DNA from: Acidaminococcus fermentans
GTDB lineage: Bacteria > Bacillota_C > Negativicutes > Acidaminococcales > Acidaminococcaceae
Assembly: GCA_004555735.1 (NCBI GenBank)
Contig: SFHH01000077.1
Span: 1 to 9,047, forward strand
Reading direction: 5' to 3'
DNA: 9,047 nucleotides
Made by a program: the position numbers and the translations under genes. Positions within the stretch are counted from its first letter, which is position 1, and each line of letters opens with the position of its first letter. Below are positions 1 to 4,958 of this stretch, one piece after another. Under the pieces are notes generated by a model. The model did no database searches and was not told the origin of the DNA. It saw nothing but the letters and a program-made list of their open reading frames with translations.

Positions 1-30
1 TTCATAGCAGTTAAATTCTAACACGAAAAA

Positions 31-60
31 GGACTTTCGATTCACAAGAATCGAAAGTCC
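31..60 (-). terminator. Intrinsic terminator after ompH, probably bidirectional
   Basis: A perfect 13-bp stem (31-43 paired with 48-60) closes a 4-base loop, ACAA. On the minus strand the stem is followed by TTTTTCG (24-30), which suits termination of ompH, whose stop lies 50 bases upstream. On the plus strand it is followed by CTTTCGTTTT, so it could also stop transcription coming from the left. Bases 1-30 show no other feature. Confidence 0.88.
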
Positions 61-109
61 CTTTCGTTTTCATGGAGCTATTATTTCACAGCCCCTTTTT
101 GTGTCTGAT

Positions 110-544
110 TTATTTCGCTCCGACAGCCTTCAGTACATCGTTGGTGATATCCACGCCACCGTCAACTACGGCACCGGCGTTAAGCACCGTATTGATGCCC
201 TTTTCCTTGGCTACTTTGTGGACGGTATCCAGGATCTTCTTCCGGATGGGATCGAACAGATCCTGTTCTCTCTTGGCGATCCGTTCCGTCAGGGTATTGT
301 CCAGGGCCCGTTTGCCATTATCATCCAGGCTGGGGGCCTTTTCTTGGAATTCCTTCTGAGCTTTCTGCTGTTCCAGGCTCATGGCAGCCCGGGCAGAAGC
401 AAAATCAGGATGGTGGGAGAATACCGTATTTAAATCTACATAACCGATGGTGTCAGCCGCATAGGCCGTAGCCGGTACCAGAGCGCCGGAGTATCCCACA
501 CACACCAGCAATGCCATAACCAGTGCCATAACTTGCTTTTTCAC
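110..544 (-). CDS. OmpH/Skp-family periplasmic chaperone
   Basis: Predicted secreted protein of 144 residues, typical in length for the OmpH/Skp family. Family members act as periplasmic holdases for outer-membrane proteins. Residues 1-29 form a signal peptide: KK at the N terminus, a hydrophobic core and an AYA|AD cleavage site. The mature part opens with IGYVDLNTVF, the usual first strand of OmpH proteins. A charged, heptad-like helical stretch follows at about 50-115, then a second strand and a C-terminal GGVDITNDVLKA motif that is strongly family-like. The start is GTG, preceded by AGAAAGGATG about 10 bases upstream and placed exactly at the signal peptide. Cys15 lies in the hydrophobic core, but V precedes it, so there is no lipobox. 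The gene stands alone between its own promoter and terminator, not next to bamA or lpxD in this window. Its presence argues for a diderm organism. Confidence 0.88.
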   Translation of the reverse strand: MKKQVMALVMALLVCVGYSGALVPATAYAADTIGYVDLNTVFSHHPDFASARAAMSLEQQKAQKEFQEKAPSLDDNGKRALDNTLTERIAKREQDLFDPIRKKILDTVHKVAKEKGINTVLNAGAVVDGGVDITNDVLKAVGAK

Positions 545-606
545 GTAAAATCATCCTTTCTGTGTGCAAACTTGCAGAGTTGCAAAAAGAGAATCTAACA
601 GGAGTC

Positions 607-635
607 ATTATATCATGAGTGGTTTTCGGGCGCAA
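607..635 (-). promoter_or_regulatory. Promoter of ompH (extended -10)
   Basis: On the minus strand a perfect -10 TATAAT (607-612) is preceded by TGA, giving an extended -10 (TGn). A partial -35 TTGCGC (630-635) sits exactly 17 bp upstream. Transcription would start near 600, leaving a leader of about 55 bases that contains a small TTGCA/TGCAA hairpin. The -35 begins only 3 bases after the T-tract of the copZ terminator. Confidence 0.8.
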
Positions 636-638
636 GAG

Positions 639-669
639 AAAAAGGGGGTGTGAAAGAATCCACATCCCC
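639..669 (-). terminator. Intrinsic terminator of the csoR-copZ operon
   Basis: A 9-bp stem (644-652 with 661-669, one G-T wobble) with an 8-base loop is followed on the minus strand by five T (639-643). It lies 44 bases downstream of the copZ stop, immediately before the ompH promoter. Confidence 0.8.
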
Positions 670-709
670 GGTCGCGACCCGCGACCCGCAGCTTCGCTGC
701 CCCTGACCA
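670..709. repeat. Short heptad-repeat intergenic remnant next to a terminator
   Basis: Between the copZ stop and its terminator hairpin the minus strand carries two tandem 7-mers, GTCGCGG and GTCGCGA, beside a small GCAGC/GCTGC hairpin. The heptads start with no gap at the base of the terminator stem. Their form matches the GTCTCGG/GTCTCGA heptads that bound the longer elements at 1320-1515 and 4691-4901, with one base changed. Reading it as a degenerate or core-less copy of that repeat is inference; the similarity is limited to the heptads and their position. Confidence 0.45.
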
Positions 710-712
710 TTT

Positions 713-913
713 TTACGCCAGCTCGTACCCTGCGTCTTCGATGACCTTCTTGAATTCGTCCTGGGGAATATCCCGGTCCGCCGTCACTTTGGCGGTACCT
801 TTTTCCAGGTTTACGTCCACAGCAGAAACGCCGGCCATGGCGGCCAGGGCATCATGGACATGTTTCTGGCAGTTGACACACATCATTCCGTTGACTTTCA
901 GTTCTTTTTCCAT
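713..913 (-). CDS. copZ: CopZ-like copper chaperone (heavy-metal-associated domain)
   Basis: Single HMA-domain protein of 66 residues, the usual CopZ length. It has the ferredoxin-like beta-alpha-beta-beta-alpha-beta pattern. The metal-binding loop is GMMCVNC (Cys12 and Cys15), where the family norm is GMxCxxC. The closing DAGYEL is characteristic. CopZ binds Cu(I) in the cytoplasm and passes it to a copper ATPase or to the repressor. The ATG at 913 is chosen because GGAGG lies 8 bases upstream at 922-926; an in-frame ATG at 952 would add 13 residues not typical of the family. It is the second gene after csoR (43-base gap). No copA ATPase lies in the window, so the export pump must be encoded elsewhere if present. 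Confidence 0.9.
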   Translation of the reverse strand: MEKELKVNGMMCVNCQKHVHDALAAMAGVSAVDVNLEKGTAKVTADRDIPQDEFKKVIEDAGYELA

Positions 914-956
914 TGTTTTTTCCTCCTTCAGTTTACACAGGCAATCGGCCATTTTT

Positions 957-1247
957 TCATTTCATCAGTTTCTGCAGGGTTTCGCACAGCTCGTCCACTA
1001 CAGAATCATCTCCGGCCCGGATATCGTTCACCACACAGGATTTGATGTGGTTTGCCAGGAGCTTTTTATTGAAGGCATTGAGACCGTTGGTGATGGCGCT
1101 GACCTGGGTCAGGATATCCACACAGTACCGGTCCTCTTCCAGCATTTTTTTCACTCCCCGCACCTGGCCTTCGATCCGGTTCAGCCGGGTGATCAGATCC
1201 TGATAATCCTTACATTCTTTATCCCGCACTGTCTTCAGATGTTCCAT
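957..1247 (-). CDS. csoR: CsoR-family copper-sensing repressor
   Basis: All-helical DUF156/CsoR protein of 96 residues. The signature LNRIEGQVRGVKKMLEEDRYC sits at 22-42. The Cu(I) ligand set Cys42, His67 and Cys71 keeps the +25/+4 spacing of Mycobacterium tuberculosis CsoR (C36, H61, C65), and Tyr41 sits just before the first ligand as in that protein. This favours copper sensing over RcnR (Ni/Co) or FrmR (formaldehyde). Family members bind operator DNA as apo-tetramers and release it on Cu(I) binding. The ATG has GGAGG 9 bases upstream (1257-1261). The gene precedes copZ, so the operon is probably autoregulated. The 11-base GGTATAGTACC palindrome between Shine-Dalgarno and start is a weak operator candidate. 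Confidence 0.92.
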   Translation of the reverse strand: MEHLKTVRDKECKDYQDLITRLNRIEGQVRGVKKMLEEDRYCVDILTQVSAITNGLNAFNKKLLANHIKSCVVNDIRAGDDSVVDELCETLQKLMK

Positions 1248-1270
1248 GGTACTATACCTCCGTTACGTAT

Positions 1271-1299
1271 ATTGTAATCGGAAGGAAAGGGATTGTCAA
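1271..1299 (-). promoter_or_regulatory. Promoter of csoR-copZ, -35 inside the ileS terminator
   Basis: The minus strand shows a consensus -35 TTGACA (1294-1299) and -10 TACAAT (1271-1276) separated by 17 bp. Initiation near 1264 would leave a leader of only about 17 bases, most of it the Shine-Dalgarno site. Four bases of the -35 (GACA) belong to the 3' arm of the terminator hairpin at 1286-1314. A short TTAC-n7-GTAA inverted repeat overlaps the -10 and could be part of a CsoR site, which is not demonstrated. Confidence 0.78.
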
Positions 1300-1314
1300 G
1301 ATGACAATCCCTTT
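1286..1314 (-). terminator. Intrinsic terminator of ileS (distal), T-rich on both strands
   Basis: A perfect 12-bp stem AAAGGGATTGTC (1286-1297) pairs with 1303-1314 around a 5-base loop. On the minus strand it runs into CCCTTTCCTTCC, on the plus strand into CCCTTTTACGG, so it may work both ways. It lies on the far side of the repeat element from ileS. Its plus-strand T-tract points straight into the element's end at 1320. Confidence 0.75.
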
Positions 1315-1319
1315 TACGG

Positions 1320-1515
1320 GGTCTCGGGTCTCGAGTCTCGGGCTTCTGGACAGAACCTGTCCTGTGGCCAAGTTCTTCCGAAAGTGCAGAACCAGTATCG
1401 TCCTGGCTGCAGAAACGATTATCTTATTGCCGGCACAGCAGGTTTTACCCATTCAAAAAATTTGTCAGCAAATTTTATCATTCGGCTCGAGACTCAGGAC
1501 GCGAGACCCGAGACC
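1320..1515. repeat. Interspersed intergenic element, copy A (heptad-bounded)
   Basis: A 196-bp element with perfect 14-bp terminal inverted repeats: GGTCTCGGGTCTCG at 1320-1333 and its complement at 1502-1515. Each end is a tandem array of 7-mers of the form GTCTCGR, three on the left and four (one degenerate) on the right in opposite orientation. The core is about 75% identical by hand count, ungapped over about 126 positions, to the reverse complement of the element at 4691-4901. It contains two conserved inverted repeats, 1352-1359/1369-1376 and 1457-1464/1469-1476. There is no transposase or credible coding sequence. It lies between ileS and csoR, flanked on both sides by hairpins. A MITE-like or structured-RNA repeat is the best description; its family is unknown to me. 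Confidence 0.75.
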
Positions 1516-1544
1516 GGTGTGTTGCCCGTCACAGGCAACACACC
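1516..1544 (-). terminator. GC-rich hairpin 5 bases after the ileS stop, lacking a T-tract
   Basis: A perfect 11-bp stem GGTGTGTTGCC (1516-1526) pairs with 1534-1544 around a 7-base loop. It begins 4 bases past the ileS stop, where an intrinsic terminator is expected, but on the minus strand the sequence after the stem is the repeat element (GGTCTCGGG), not a run of T. One reading is that element A inserted exactly at the foot of this terminator and separated it from its T-tract. It could also act only as a 3'-end stabiliser. Confidence 0.5.
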
Positions 1545-1548
1545 TTCC

Positions 1549-4353
1549 TCACTCCAACGCTTCGCAGCATTTTGCGCAGAGAGTGGGATGCTTGGGATCC
1601 TGGCCTACGGTCTTGCTGTAGCACCAGCACCGTTCGCATTTCTCCCCTTCAGCGGCTTCCACCACCACTTTCAGGTCGTCCCGGCCGGTGGCTTCCCCGG
1701 CTTCGGTGAGTCCTTCGTGGACTTCCGCCTGGGATACGATCAAAAGGGTGGGCAGATCTTTTTCTACAGCCTTCAGTTCCGCCAGGGCATCCCCGGTGGC
1801 ATACAGTTCCACCTTGGCATCCAGGGAATGGCCGATGGTCTTAGCCCGCCGGGCCCCTTCCAGAACCTTGGTGATCTCGCCCCGGATGGCGATGAAGGCA
1901 TCCCATTTGGCTTTCAGGTCTTCCTTCACGTATTCCGGATGGGCCTGGGGCCAAGGCAGCATCTGGACGCTTTCCGGCGCATCCGCCGGTTTGTTCATAT
2001 ATTGGTAGACTTCTTCCATGGTGAAGCTCAGCACAGGCATCAGCATCACCACCAGTTCCCGGAGGATCTGGGTCATGGCCGTCTGGGCGGACCGACGGGC
2101 TTTGCTGTCCTTCCGGCTGGTGTACAGACGGTCTTTGATGATATCCAGGTAGAAAGAGCTCATGTCCACCGTGCAGAAATCGTGGATGGCATGGAACAGC
2201 ACATGGAAATCGTAGGTCTCATAGGCTTCGGTGACCGCCTTCTTCAGAGATTCGAAGCGCATCAGGGCCCATTGATCCAGTTCTTCCATTTCCCCGAAGG
2301 GAACCTTTTCCGTTTCATAATCGAAGTCGTGGGTATTCCCCAGGATGTACCGGATGGTGTTCCGGACTTTCCGGTAAGCTTCCGCCAGCTGCTTCAGGAT
2401 CACCGGGGAGATTCGCACGTCCTGCTTGTAGTCGGAAGAGGCCGCCCAGAGCCGGACGATATCGGCGCCGTACTGGTCGATGACTTCCTGAGGCACCACC
2501 ACGTTCCCCAGGGATTTGGACATTTTCCGACCTTCCCCATCCAGCACGTAGCCGTGGGTCAGCACGCTCCGGTAAGGAGCTTTGCCGGTGACGGCCACGG
2601 AAGTCAAGAGGGAGCTCTGGAACCAGCCTCTGTGCTGATCGCTGCCTTCCAGGTACATATCCGCGGGCCAGCTCAGTTCCGGACGGCGCTTGCAGACCCC
2701 CATATGGGAGGAACCGCTGTCGAACCACACATCCATGATATCCTTTTCCTTCCGGAAATGGGTGCCGCCGCATTTGGGGCATTTGGTCCCTTCCGGCAGC
2801 AGTTCTTCCGCCGTATGGTTCCACCAGGCATCGCTGCCCTCTTTGTCGAAGATGTCGGCAATCTTTTCCACAGTGGCTTCATTGATCAGGGGTTCCCCGC
2901 AGTCTTCGCAGTAGAAGATGGGGATGGGCACGCCCCAGACTCTCTGCCGGGAAATGCACCAGTCATGGCGGTCAGCCACCATGTTGTGGATCCGGGATTC
3001 GCCCCAGCTGGGGATCCACTGGACATCTTCAGAAATGGCCTTCAACGCTTCATCCCGGAACCCGTCCACGGAAGCGAACCACTGCTCGGAAGCCCGGAAG
3101 ATGATGGGGTTCTTGCAGCGCCAGCAGTGGGCGTACTGGTGATGGATGGTCTTTTTGCCCAGGATGGCATTCTGTTCCGCCAGGTGTTTGATCACCAGGC
3201 CGTTGCTGTCAAAGACGAATTTGCCCTGGAACAGTTCCCCGGCTTCTTCCGTGAAGCAGCCCTTCTGGTCCACCGGGCACAGGATGGGCAGCTTGTATTT
3301 CAGACCGGTGAGATAGTCCACGTCCCCATGGCCGGGAGCCGTATGGACGCAGCCGGAACCGGCTTCCTTGTCCACATAGTCCGCCAGCACCACCAGGGAT
3401 TTCCGGTGGTTGTATTCCGGGAAGGGATGTTCACATTCCGCATATTCAAAGGCACGGCCCTTGGTGGTCCCCAGCACCGGCCCGAATTCTACGCCGCATT
3501 CCTGGGCCACTTTGTCCACCATGTCGGCGGCCATGATCAGCACTTCCCCGTTGTATTCCACCCAGGCGTAGTCGAAGTCCGGGTTCAGGGCCACCGCTAC
3601 GTTGGCAGGGATGGTCCAGGGGGTGGTGGTCCAGATCACCATATAGGCTTTCTTGCCTTTGGCGGCTTCCGGGGTCAGCCCGTTATCCTTCACCAGGGGC
3701 ATCTTCACGAAAATGGTCGGGGTCTTCTGGTCAGCGTATTCGATTTCCGCTTCCGCCAGGGCCGTTTCGCAGTGGGGGCACCAGTAGACGGTCTTCTTGC
3801 CTTTGTAGATGTAGCCTTTGTTGGCCATGGTGCCGAACACCCGGATCTGTTCCGCTTCGAAATGGGGATCCAGGGTCACATAGGGATGGTCCCAGTCACC
3901 CAATACGCCCAGCCGTTTGAAGTCTTTCCGCTGGGTATCGATCCACTGGAGGGCATATTCCCGGCACATTTTCCGCAGTTCCACCGGGGACAGCTTGTGG
4001 CGGTCCACCCCAGTAGCCTTCAGGCAGGCATGTTCGATGGGCATGCCGTGGGTATCCCAGCCGGGGACATAGGGGGTATCATATCCCTGGGCGTATTTGT
4101 ATTTGATGATGATGTCCTTCAGGACCTTGTTCAGGGCATGGCCCATGTGGATCTTGCCGTTGGCATAGGGAGGCCCGTCGTGGAGGACGAACTTCTTATG
4201 GCCGGCATGGAGTTTCTGTTTTTCTCCATAGATATCGTTTTTATACCAGAAATCCAGGAAATCCGGTTCCCGTTTGGGCAACCCTGCCCGCATGGGGAAT
4301 TCCGTTTCCGGAAGATTCAAGGTCGCTGCATATTTGTCATCTTTTTTGCTCAC
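1549..4353 (-). CDS. ileS: Isoleucyl-tRNA synthetase
   Basis: Class I aminoacyl-tRNA synthetase of 934 residues that charges tRNA-Ile in the cytoplasm; the length is normal for the bacterial enzyme. Catalytic signatures are complete: the HIGH box as HMGH (69-72) after PPYANGKI, and KMSKS (610-614). The CP1 editing domain lies between about 190 and 400, with WTTTPWTIPAN (241-251) and HTAPGHGDVDY (337-347). Zinc-type cysteine pairs occur at C482/C485 with C525/C528, and in the C-terminal CERCW...CAKC module (C906, C909, C926, C929) typical of bacterial IleRS. The reading frame is open upstream to 4479, but the true start is the GTG at 4353: GGAGGTG lies 7 bases upstream (4361-4367) and the preceding codons run through the T-box terminator. 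Expression is controlled by the upstream T-box. The gene is monocistronic. Confidence 0.98.
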   Translation of the reverse strand: MSKKDDKYAATLNLPETEFPMRAGLPKREPDFLDFWYKNDIYGEKQKLHAGHKKFVLHDGPPYANGKIHMGHALNKVLKDIIIKYKYAQGYDTPYVPGWDTHGMPIEHACLKATGVDRHKLSPVELRKMCREYALQWIDTQRKDFKRLGVLGDWDHPYVTLDPHFEAEQIRVFGTMANKGYIYKGKKTVYWCPHCETALAEAEIEYADQKTPTIFVKMPLVKDNGLTPEAAKGKKAYMVIWTTTPWTIPANVAVALNPDFDYAWVEYNGEVLIMAADMVDKVAQECGVEFGPVLGTTKGRAFEYAECEHPFPEYNHRKSLVVLADYVDKEAGSGCVHTAPGHGDVDYLTGLKYKLPILCPVDQKGCFTEEAGELFQGKFVFDSNGLVIKHLAEQNAILGKKTIHHQYAHCWRCKNPIIFRASEQWFASVDGFRDEALKAISEDVQWIPSWGESRIHNMVADRHDWCISRQRVWGVPIPIFYCEDCGEPLINEATVEKIADIFDKEGSDAWWNHTAEELLPEGTKCPKCGGTHFRKEKDIMDVWFDSGSSHMGVCKRRPELSWPADMYLEGSDQHRGWFQSSLLTSVAVTGKAPYRSVLTHGYVLDGEGRKMSKSLGNVVVPQEVIDQYGADIVRLWAASSDYKQDVRISPVILKQLAEAYRKVRNTIRYILGNTHDFDYETEKVPFGEMEELDQWALMRFESLKKAVTEAYETYDFHVLFHAIHDFCTVDMSSFYLDIIKDRLYTSRKDSKARRSAQTAMTQILRELVVMLMPVLSFTMEEVYQYMNKPADAPESVQMLPWPQAHPEYVKEDLKAKWDAFIAIRGEITKVLEGARRAKTIGHSLDAKVELYATGDALAELKAVEKDLPTLLIVSQAEVHEGLTEAGEATGRDDLKVVVEAAEGEKCERCWCYSKTVGQDPKHPTLCAKCCEALE

Positions 4354-4367
4354 TGCTTCACACCTCC

Positions 4368-4403
4368 AAAAAAATAAGTCCCGTCCCCCGAAAGGGACGG
4401 GAC
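4368..4403 (-). terminator. Regulated terminator of the ileS T-box
   Basis: A perfect 10-bp GC-rich stem GTCCCGTCCC (4378-4387, paired with 4394-4403) has a 6-base loop. On the minus strand it is followed by TTA and seven T (4368-4374). The last T is directly followed by the ileS Shine-Dalgarno GGAGGTG, so termination occurs just before translation signals are made. Confidence 0.93.
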
Positions 4404-4614
4404 AAAGGACCCGTGGTACCACCCTCATGACAGCTGCGCTGCCACTTTGTATGAGATAACGATCATAACCCGGGACCATCTACTGCTGCTTCGATGACCG
4501 GCTCCAGAGTGATCTTCTTCCGCAAGGCCTCCTGCCCGGGCTCCCACCTTCCCCGGATCGCTGCACCAGCCCAGCGGCGTACTGTCTCTGTCATCGCCTG
4601 TTGGTATCAAATTC
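4378..4614 (-). promoter_or_regulatory. T-box leader (tRNA-Ile sensing) of ileS
   Basis: Minus-strand leader with all the main T-box parts. Stem I closes through CGATGAC/GTCATCG (4590-4596 with 4492-4498). The AGTA of the specifier-loop region is at 4580-4583. On the opposite side GAAG-ATC-A places an ATC isoleucine specifier at 4511-4513. The T-box consensus AGGGTGGTACCACGG is at 4411-4425. Its TGGT bulge can pair with ACCA of an uncharged tRNA with discriminator A, as expected for tRNA-Ile. A terminator follows at 4368-4403. Known mechanism: uncharged tRNA-Ile stabilises the antiterminator and lets ileS be transcribed. Start and end of the feature are approximate. Confidence 0.96.
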
Positions 4615-4620
4615 TTGTTT

Positions 4621-4649
4621 ATTATACACTTCTTCTACAGAGAGGTCAA
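4621..4649 (-). promoter_or_regulatory. Promoter of the T-box-ileS unit
   Basis: On the minus strand, -35 TTGACC (4644-4649, 5 of 6 consensus) and -10 TATAAT (4621-4626, perfect) are 17 bp apart. This near-consensus promoter suits a leader regulated after initiation. Its -35 begins 4 bases after the T-tract of the preceding terminator. Confidence 0.92.
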
Positions 4650-4653
4650 CTGG

Positions 4654-4688
4654 AAAAGGGGGTATTGCACGTTCTGTGCAATACCCCC
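4654..4688 (-). terminator. Intrinsic terminator downstream of the trmH operon (distal)
   Basis: A perfect 13-bp stem GGGGGTATTGCAC (4658-4670, paired with 4676-4688) with a 5-base loop is followed on the minus strand by TTTTCC (4652-4657). It lies beyond repeat element B from trmH and just ahead of the ileS promoter, insulating the two units. Confidence 0.85.
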
Positions 4689-4690
4689 TA

Positions 4691-4901
4691 GTCTCATGAG
4701 CCGCATAGCGACTCGGTCTCGAGTCTCGAGCCGGTTGAGAAATTTGCAAGCAAATTTTTGAACGTGTAAAACCTGGTCCGTTCTCGATAAGATATCCGTT
4801 CCTATATCCAGCACGGCTCTGATTCTGTACTTTCAAAAGAACCTGGCTGAAAGACAGGTTCTATCCAGCGGCCCGAGACTCACGACTCGAGACCCGAGAC
4901 C
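4691..4901. repeat. Interspersed intergenic element, copy B (inverted relative to copy A)
   Basis: About 211 bp related to 1320-1515 in reverse orientation. The right end (4888-4901, CGAGACCCGAGACC) is identical to the terminal 14-mer of copy A and starts an array of four inward GTCTCGR heptads, one degenerate (GTCGTGA). The left end has two GTCTCGA heptads at about 4715-4729, preceded by CATGAGCCGCATAGCGACTCG, so its exact border is uncertain (4691 or 4714). Conserved core hairpins are 4838-4845/4855-4862 and 4740-4746/4751-4757. Terminator-type hairpins flank it on both sides. Nothing in it resembles a transposase. Confidence 0.72.
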
Positions 4902-4903
4902 TG

Positions 4904-4932
4904 AAAAGGGGCTGTGCTTACGCAACAGCTCC
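4904..4932 (-). terminator. Terminator-like hairpin after trmH
   Basis: An 8-bp stem, 4908-4915 with 4925-4932, has one position that is A-C on the minus strand (G-U on the plus). It is topped by a GC pair around GTAA and followed on the minus strand by TTTTCA (4902-4907). It lies 26 bases after the trmH stop. The T-tract runs directly into element B's end at 4901. Imperfect, hence moderate confidence as a terminator. Confidence 0.6.
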
Positions 4933-4954
4933 GTCATACGTCCGACGTATGACG
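4932..4954. repeat. Perfect 23-bp palindrome after the trmH stop
   Basis: CGTCATACGT (4932-4941) is the exact inverted complement of 4945-4954, with centre CCG, in which the outer C and G can also pair. It begins 4 bases past the trmH stop and abuts the terminator-like hairpin at 4904-4932, with no T-tract of its own. It could be a 3'-end stabilising hairpin or a protein site. Confidence 0.6.
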
Positions 4955-4958
4955 ACAA

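Noticed and set aside
110..544. Lipoprotein signal in the OmpH protein (Cys15)
   Set aside because: The residue before Cys is Val and no lipobox is present; a standard AYA cleavage site fits better.
914..952. A longer copZ beginning at 952
   Set aside because: The extra 13 residues read through the GGAGG that serves the ATG at 913.
1320..1340. Tandem heptads as part of a CRISPR or satellite array
   Set aside because: Units are only 7 bp without spacers and at most four per end, part of inverted terminal repeats.
1320..1515. A complete insertion sequence
   Set aside because: Too short and without any transposase reading frame; no clear target-site duplication could be seen.
1246..4377. A 1043-codon open frame on the plus strand antisense to ileS
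   Set aside because: It mirrors ileS codon usage, is rich in G, H, F and Q without domains, has no Shine-Dalgarno, and crosses repeat element A and the ileS terminator. The ileS frame has all family motifs.
4354..4479. An N-terminal extension of ileS to an ATG at 4479
   Set aside because: The added 42 codons translate the T-box and its terminator; the GTG at 4353 has an ideal Shine-Dalgarno and a normal IleRS N terminus.
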